Source: Alloprevotella sp.
GTDB lineage: Bacteria; Bacteroidota; Bacteroidia; Bacteroidales; Bacteroidaceae
Assembly: GCA_017476545.1 (NCBI GenBank)
Contig: JAFUZP010000042.1
Coordinates: 1-58,503 of the forward strand
Length of the DNA: 58,503 bases
Reading direction: 5' to 3'
The notes below the pieces were generated by a model. That model saw only the letters and a program-made list of their open reading frames with translations. It did not search any database and was not told the origin of the DNA. Position 1 is the stretch's first letter, and each line of letters opens with the position of its first letter. Shown here in pieces: positions 54,472 to 58,503 of this stretch. Position numbers and translations under genes: made by a program.

Positions 54472-55147
54472 CATCCTGACTGCCGACAAGCCCAACTGCG
54501 GCGTGGTCATCTGCACGCCCTTCGTGCATCTCGCCTCCGTAGCCCCCCTGCTCAATGCGGACATTATCGGACTGGGTGCGGAGAACTGCGCGGACAAGGC
54601 CAGCGGAGCCTACACGGGAGAAGTCAGTGCCGAGATGGTAAAGAGCACTGGCGCGCAGTACGTCATCCTTGGCCACAGCGAACGCCGCGCCTACTACGGC
54701 GAGACGCCCGAAATCCTGAAGGAAAAAGTGAACTTGGCCTTAGAGAACGGCCTCAAAGTCATCTTCTGCATCGGCGAGGTGCTGGAGGAGCGCGAAGCCG
54801 GCAAGCAGAACGAAGTTGTCGGCGCACAGCTTGAGGGCTCGCTCTACGGCCTCACGCCCGAGCAGTTCCGCAATGTCATCCTCGCCTACGAGCCCGTATG
54901 GGCCATCGGCACTGGCAAAACGGCAACCGCAGAGCAAGCCGAGGAGATGCACGCCTTCATCCGCCAGACCATTGCCGCCCGGTTCGGTGCCGCTGTAGCC
55001 GAGGACACCACAATCCTCTACGGCGGCAGCTGCAAGCCATCCAACGCGAAAGAGCTGTTCTCAAAGCCCGACGTGGACGGCGGCCTTATCGGAGGAGCCT
55101 CCCTCAAAGCAGCCGACTTCAAAGGCATTATCGACGCTTGGAAATAA
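54389..55147 (+). CDS. tpiA: Triosephosphate isomerase
   Basis: 252 aa TIM barrel. Catalytic residues: Lys in AGNWKMN near the start, His in [13 protein letters not shown] and Glu in [15 protein letters not shown]; the phosphate loop is [10 protein letters not shown]. It interconverts dihydroxyacetone phosphate and glyceraldehyde 3-phosphate. The start ATG lies inside the end of the upstream gene. Confidence 0.98.
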   Translation: MRQKIVAGNWKMNKNLQEGVALAKELNDILTADKPNCGVVICTPFVHLASVAPLLNADIIGLGAENCADKASGAYTGEVSAEMVKSTGAQYVILGHSERRAYYGETPEILKEKVNLALENGLKVIFCIGEVLEEREAGKQNEVVGAQLEGSLYGLTPEQFRNVILAYEPVWAIGTGKTATAEQAEEMHAFIRQTIAARFGAAVAEDTTILYGGSCKPSNAKELFSKPDVDGGLIGGASLKAADFKGIIDAWK

Positions 55148-55249
55148 GCCGGCGGACAATATTATCCTTTACTACGGATGCGCGCCGGATACGTCCTACG
55201 GAAGGACGGCCGGCCGCGCACCCGTCTAACCAAACCGACTGAAAGAAGA

Positions 55250-55837
55250 ATGAAAAGAGTCCTTTCACTGGCCGCCTTGGCCGTCCTAACCCTCTCCGCC
55301 GCAGCACAGCAGCAGAAGGGAAAGCTGACCGTCATCCAAGACCCGACCATCGCCGAACTTGTCAATAAGAAGATCGTACCGCCTGCCGCTACGGAGAAGA
55401 AAACAAGTACGCCCGCGAGCAAAGCCGCACCGACGGAGAAGAAAGCCGCCACCGAGCAAGGAGAGCCCCGACAGGACGACTCCGCCGCACAGAAGAAGGA
55501 GGCACCAAAGCCTGCCGCGAGGAAGAGTGTGCGCCAGACGGCAGAAGGGACCTACCTGGAACGGCAGCGTTACAACTCGCAGGGATTCCGCATACAGATT
55601 TTCACGGGCGGGAACTCGCGCCAGGACAAGGTGAAGGCGCAACAAGTGCAGCAGAAGTGCCGCCAGCGGTTCCCGGAGCTCTCCACCTACGTACACTTCT
55701 ACACCCCCCACTGGGTGTGCCGCGTAGGAGACTTCCAGAAGCGCGCCGATGCCCAGCGCTATGTCAATAAGCTCCGCAGCAGCGGCATCACGTCCGAGGT
55801 CCGTATCGTCAAGTCCAACATCTTCATCGCGAGATAA
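55250..55837 (+). CDS. SPOR-domain exported protein
   Basis: 195 aa from ATG 55250; a longer frame to 55178 adds a non-natural N-terminus before the signal peptide (MKRVLSLAALAVLTLSAAAQ). A Lys/Pro/Ala/Glu linker leads to a C-terminal SPOR domain (about 115-190: GFRIQIFTGGNSRQDK, WVCRVGDFQKRADAQRYVN). SPOR domains bind denuded glycan at the division site. It is 102 bases after tpiA and 15 before folE, matching the Bacteroides order. Confidence 0.9.
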   Translation: MKRVLSLAALAVLTLSAAAQQQKGKLTVIQDPTIAELVNKKIVPPAATEKKTSTPASKAAPTEKKAATEQGEPRQDDSAAQKKEAPKPAARKSVRQTAEGTYLERQRYNSQGFRIQIFTGGNSRQDKVKAQQVQQKCRQRFPELSTYVHFYTPHWVCRVGDFQKRADAQRYVNKLRSSGITSEVRIVKSNIFIAR

Positions 55838-55852
55838 TAACCCGCACCCGCC

Positions 55853-56422
55853 ATGCAACAAGACGAACGCATCGAAGCACTGAAGGAGCTGCAACGGAAG
55901 ACGCTCGCCCTTATCGGCGAAGACCCGCAGCGCGAAGGCCTGCTGAAGACCCCCGAGCGTGTCGCGAAAGCCATGCTCGACCTGACACGCGGCTACGGGA
56001 TGGACCCGCTCGCCGTACTCAACTCCGCACGCTTCCGCGAGGACTACCGCCACATGGTCATCGTGAAGGACATCGACTTCTACTCCCTCTGCGAGCACCA
56101 CCTCCTACCCTTCTACGGCAAAGTCCACGTGGCCTACATCCCCAACGGATACATCACCGGCCTTTCCAAGATAGCCCGCGTCGTGGACATCTACTCCCAC
56201 CGCCTGCAAGTGCAGGAGCGCATGACGCTCCAGATAAAGGAATGCATCCAGGAAGCCCTCAGTCCCCTCGGTGTGATGGTCGTGGTGGAAGCCCGCCACA
56301 TGTGCATGCAGATGCGCGGTGTGGAGAAGTCCGGCAGCATAACGACGACCTCCGACTTCTCCGGAGCCTTCAACCAGGCCAAGACGCGCGAAGAATTTTT
56401 GGATCTGATAGCGCACAAATAA
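55853..56422 (+). CDS. folE: GTP cyclohydrolase I
   Basis: 189 aa. Zinc-binding and catalytic motifs: [17 protein letters not shown] (Cys, His) and [17 protein letters not shown] (second Cys). [20 protein letters not shown] is typical. It makes dihydroneopterin triphosphate, the first step of folate and pterin synthesis. Last gene of this run, just before tRNA-Gly. Confidence 0.97.
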   Translation: MQQDERIEALKELQRKTLALIGEDPQREGLLKTPERVAKAMLDLTRGYGMDPLAVLNSARFREDYRHMVIVKDIDFYSLCEHHLLPFYGKVHVAYIPNGYITGLSKIARVVDIYSHRLQVQERMTLQIKECIQEALSPLGVMVVVEARHMCMQMRGVEKSGSITTTSDFSGAFNQAKTREEFLDLIAHK

Positions 56423-56433
56423 AAAAGAAGTCG

Positions 56434-56441
56434 TATCTTTG
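56434..56441 (+). promoter_or_regulatory. -7 box of the tRNA-Gly promoter
   Basis: TATCTTTG lies 9 bases before the tRNA 5' end. No clear -33 element. Confidence 0.6.
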
Positions 56442-56450
56442 CACCGCATT

Positions 56451-56523
56451 GCGGCAGTAGCTCAGTTGGTAGAGCATCAGCTTCCCAAGCTGAGGGTCGC
56501 GGGTTCGAGTCCCGTTTGCCGCT
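56451..56523 (+). tRNA. tRNA-Gly (CCC anticodon)
   Basis: A full cloverleaf: acceptor GCGGCAG pairs with TTGCCGC, D arm GCTCAGTTGGTAGAGC, anticodon stem TCAGC/GCTGA around loop TTCCCAA (anticodon CCC), and T arm GCGGGTTCGAGTCCCGT. CCA is not encoded; the sequence after the discriminator is CA. Confidence 0.95.
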
Positions 56524-56557
56524 CAGGATTGTAAATCAAAACACATACGCAATGCTT

Positions 56558-56599
56558 GACGACCTAAAATCGCACTTAGCTGTACGGTTTTAGGTCGTC
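56558..56599 (+). terminator. Hairpin after tRNA-Gly
   Basis: Perfect 12-bp stem GACGACCTAAAA (56558-56569) with 56588-56599 around an 18-base loop. It may end the tRNA transcript, though its loop is long for a terminator. Confidence 0.55.
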
Positions 56600-56628
56600 T
56601 TCCGTTTGGACAACAAGAATGGACGCCT

Positions 56629-57822
56629 ATGACTAAAGCAGAGTTTGCCCCCTTCATGACATACTTACAGTACCGCGATTATGCTGAGCTGTACAAGAGC
56701 ATTACGGAAGAGTCGAAGATAGATTTCCTGAAGCGGTTTGCCAGTGAGTTCAAGCGGATAGAAGAAGACGGGAGATTAAACCCCGACCTTTTCCAGGAAG
56801 ACGAGTTAAGGCAGTTGCGGGAGATTATGGAGAATCCGCAGGAATACTATTACCGCAGCTCCAAGGCCAGCGATTACGAATTCCTGCGATGCCTCCCGCC
56901 GCAACGCTACCCCGAGGTACTGAAGAGGTGGTTCAAGGAGCAGACTGGTAAGGAACTGGACTTAGAAAACCCTAAAACCTTCCGGGAGAAGATACAGTGG
57001 CTGAAGCTGTATGACAGTACTGCGTTCAAGACCCGGCTGGCCGACAAAGTTCTGGTAAGGGAATGGATAAAGGAGACGATAGGCGGGAAGCGTCTGGTTC
57101 CGCTGCTGGGCGTTTATAGCAAGTTTGAGGACATAGACTTCAGCCGGCTGCCCGAGCGTTTCGTGATGAAGACGACACACGGGAGCGGATGGAACATCGT
57201 GGTCAGCGACAAGGAGTTGTTTGACCGGGACGATGCCAAACGGAAGTTTGACCTATGGATGAAGAAGAGCGCGGCCATATGCGGCGGCTTGGAACTGCAC
57301 TATGCGGACATCAAGCCCCGAATCCTTGTGGAAGAGTATCTGGACTTGAGTGCAGGGGTGGAGCTTCTGTTCTGGTGCTTCAACGGAAAGATTGAGTTCG
57401 TTTCAATCCACAAGGAGCCCCATGGTGCGAACAGGAAGATGACCGTGGATCTGAATTGGAAGCAGCTTCCGTTTGTGGTGTCGTGGCCTGAGCTCTCGGA
57501 TGAAGAGAAAGCGGGTATCACGAAGCCGCAGGACTTTGATGATGCCGCCGCCGACGTCAGGGTGCTATGCGAGGGCCTGCCCTTTGTAAGGGTTGATTGC
57601 TATGCGTGCAACGGTAAGACGTGGTTCGGGGAGATGACCTTCACTCCTGCCAGTGGAAAAAAACCTCAGTTTGAGGGTCTGGATCGGGAATTTGGGGAGC
57701 TGCTCGTCCTGCCGGACACAAAGCAGCCGCTTCCTGCGAGCAGCCTTGCGCAACGGGGGATTCCCCCGCTCCCTACGGCGAGGCGGATAGACCCGCGGCA
57801 CCTGATGGACCTGGGAAGGTAG
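56629..57822 (+). CDS. ATP-grasp TupA-like protein
   Basis: 397 aa. The central part fits the ATP-grasp fold of the TupA family used in polysaccharide synthesis: KTFREKIQWLKLYD, ADKVLVREWIKETIGGKRLVPLLG, RFVMKTTHGSGWN and RILVEEYLD; a catalytic-site-like region ends FGEMTFTPASG. About 100 residues at the N-terminus precede this domain. Codon use looks lower in GC than the housekeeping genes next door. It directly follows the tRNA and may have been acquired with the accessory end of the window. Partner and product are unknown. Confidence 0.8.
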   Translation: MTKAEFAPFMTYLQYRDYAELYKSITEESKIDFLKRFASEFKRIEEDGRLNPDLFQEDELRQLREIMENPQEYYYRSSKASDYEFLRCLPPQRYPEVLKRWFKEQTGKELDLENPKTFREKIQWLKLYDSTAFKTRLADKVLVREWIKETIGGKRLVPLLGVYSKFEDIDFSRLPERFVMKTTHGSGWNIVVSDKELFDRDDAKRKFDLWMKKSAAICGGLELHYADIKPRILVEEYLDLSAGVELLFWCFNGKIEFVSIHKEPHGANRKMTVDLNWKQLPFVVSWPELSDEEKAGITKPQDFDDAAADVRVLCEGLPFVRVDCYACNGKTWFGEMTFTPASGKKPQFEGLDREFGELLVLPDTKQPLPASSLAQRGIPPLPTARRIDPRHLMDLGR

Positions 57823-57856
57823 GGGTGAGCGGTGCGGTCTGGTTATTTACCTCCGT

Positions 57857-57978
57857 GGCAACAAGCTCCAACTTGATATGAGGGCATAAACCTCGTATCC
57901 TTCCTGGGATATATCCACCGCAACAAAGCCTACTCAGGAGGTTTGAGGCCTTTCGTTGCAACAAGTTCCAACTTGACA
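57857..57978 (-). repeat. Direct repeat encoding KLELVAT
   Basis: GCAACAAGCTCCAACTTGAT (57855-57874) and GCAACAAGTTCCAACTTGAC (57957-57976) are copies about 102 bases apart. On the minus strand both read (V/I)KLELVAT, but in different frames relative to each other. They look like the ends of two related genes, the lower one without a body. Confidence 0.6.
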
Positions 57979-58361
57979 TTGGCGGGGACCAAAATCTCCC
58001 CTCCATGCTCTTCATCCCAACCATTAATAACCCATCCACTTACCGTGAATGGGAAGCCGCTATAAGGGAGTTTGGCCTCATTGAAACGGTCCCAAGTGCT
58101 CATGGTGGTCCAACAGTAGCTCGGGAGTTCTTCATCACACTCAAAGGAAAGGCCCAGAACGCCAAAGAAGTTCGTCGGTTCTTGCAGCACATCCTCAAGA
58201 TGTTCCATGCGGTTCTTGGGCAAACCGCTGATGGAAGCGACCTCCAAACGCCCGTCATAGAAGCAGTCCCACTCCCCCTCATAGAAATTGGGGTAAACTT
58301 CGGCAAATTGGCCTGCACTAAAAAAGGCGTGTAGGGGGAATGTTATGGAATCGTTTTCGAT
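57930..58361 (-). pseudogene. Truncated ORF of unknown function
   Basis: Minus-strand frame open from a stop at 58362-58364 down to 57930, about 144 residues, with no ATG until 58208 (MEHLEDVLQEPTNFFGVLG, 92 aa). The reading upstream of that ATG (FYEGEWDCFYDGRLEVASI) looks like real protein, rich in Trp, Tyr and acidic residues, so the natural start is probably lost. It ends NVKLELVATKGLKPPE. The break coincides with the inverted-repeat segment at 58367. A plus-strand ORF lies opposite (58005-58334) and cannot be fully excluded. No family is recognised. Confidence 0.5.
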
Positions 58362-58366
58362 CTATT

Positions 58367-58494
58367 GCTGTCCGCTAAAAGTTGAAAAGCGACAAATTAT
58401 GTGTCCGCAGTGCCGATAAACAGGCATTGCGGACATGTTTTTTGAAAAGTAAGCCCCCCTTCATACCTCATATCCTCCTTTTTTAGCGGACAGC
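58367..58494. mobile_element. 128-bp segment with perfect 14-bp inverted ends
   Basis: GCTGTCCGCTAAAA (58367-58380) is repeated in inverted form at 58481-58494. Inside is a second hairpin, TGTCCGCAGTGCC (58402-58414) with 58423-58435, followed by TTTTTT. The segment has no ORF. It may be a small non-autonomous element or the end of a larger insertion sequence; no transposase or clear target duplication is visible. Confidence 0.45.
58402..58441 (+). terminator. Rho-independent-type terminator inside the inverted-repeat segment
   Basis: A 13-bp stem with one G-T type pair, 8-base loop, then a T run at about 58437-58443. The stem shares the TGTCCGC core with the outer inverted ends. Confidence 0.6.
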
Positions 58495-58503
58495 CGTTCC
58501 TGA

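Noticed and set aside
58005-58334. Plus-strand 109-aa ORF opposite the truncated minus-strand ORF
   Set aside because: The minus-strand reading is longer, richer in Trp/Tyr and uses more typical codons; kept as an alternative only.

Overview
The window is about 58.5 kb of GC-rich DNA from a Bacteroidota genome, most likely order Bacteroidales (Bacteroidaceae/Prevotellaceae relatives). The support is: many Bacteroidota-type promoters (TAnnTTTG at -7), the RprXY two-component pair, the gene order DUF1599 - BT_3928-type DoxX - tpiA - SPOR - folE, Por-like C-terminal tails on secreted proteins, lipoproteins with acidic residues right after the lipid cysteine, and a fused NfnAB-type oxidoreductase. 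Family and genus cannot be fixed from the sequence alone.

Layout. 1-3222 is the 3' part of a large surface protein. Its first readable residues are almost the C-terminal quarter of eukaryotic ubiquitin, followed by beta-helix repeats, Cna-B-like domains, a leucine-rich-repeat segment and a Bacteroidota sorting tail. 3776-6659 holds rprX, rprY and a lipoprotein. 6887-10208 (minus) is a Kdo cluster (kdsA, kdsD) continuing into an exported phospholipase-D-like protein and a small membrane protein. 10629-13443 is gcvPA-gcvPB; then rpsA and an MsbA-like ABC exporter. 17869-20385 (minus) pairs an LTA-synthase-like phosphotransferase with a PAP2 phosphatase. Then come malQ and a long same-strand run: gyrA, two TPR genes, an M3 peptidase, a dCMP deaminase, an S41 protease and a 5-formyl-THF cyclo-ligase. 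33913-36276 (minus) is the NfnAB-type fusion. 36588-42369 holds a secreted low-complexity protein and a minus-strand run: a DUF2520 protein, kdsC, maf, a GEVED-type secreted protein and a sulfatase. 42751-47790 has a hypothetical protein, a ZapB-like coiled coil, zapA, rny, a Wzi-like protein and a lipoprotein. 47918-51762 (minus) has Sua5/YrdC, a beta-helix lipoprotein and pepD. 51813-56422 is a cell-envelope and metabolism run ending in tpiA, a SPOR protein and folE. tRNA-Gly(CCC) follows. The last 2 kb looks accessory: an ATP-grasp TupA-like gene, a truncated minus-strand ORF, and a 128-bp segment bounded by perfect 14-bp inverted repeats.

Two signals stand out. One is the ubiquitin-like segment in the first gene. 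The other is a family of intergenic arrays of a partly palindromic unit (GTAACCCTACGGGTAGTT plus 4 variable bases) with an exact 22-bp period, seen at six places (25 units in all). I know of no described function for these arrays.

Several genes serve lipopolysaccharide and envelope building: kdsA, kdsD, kdsC, the MsbA-like exporter, the LTA-synthase/PAP2 pair, the Wzi-like protein, the OmpH/Skp-like protein and the TupA-like protein. The rest is mostly housekeeping.
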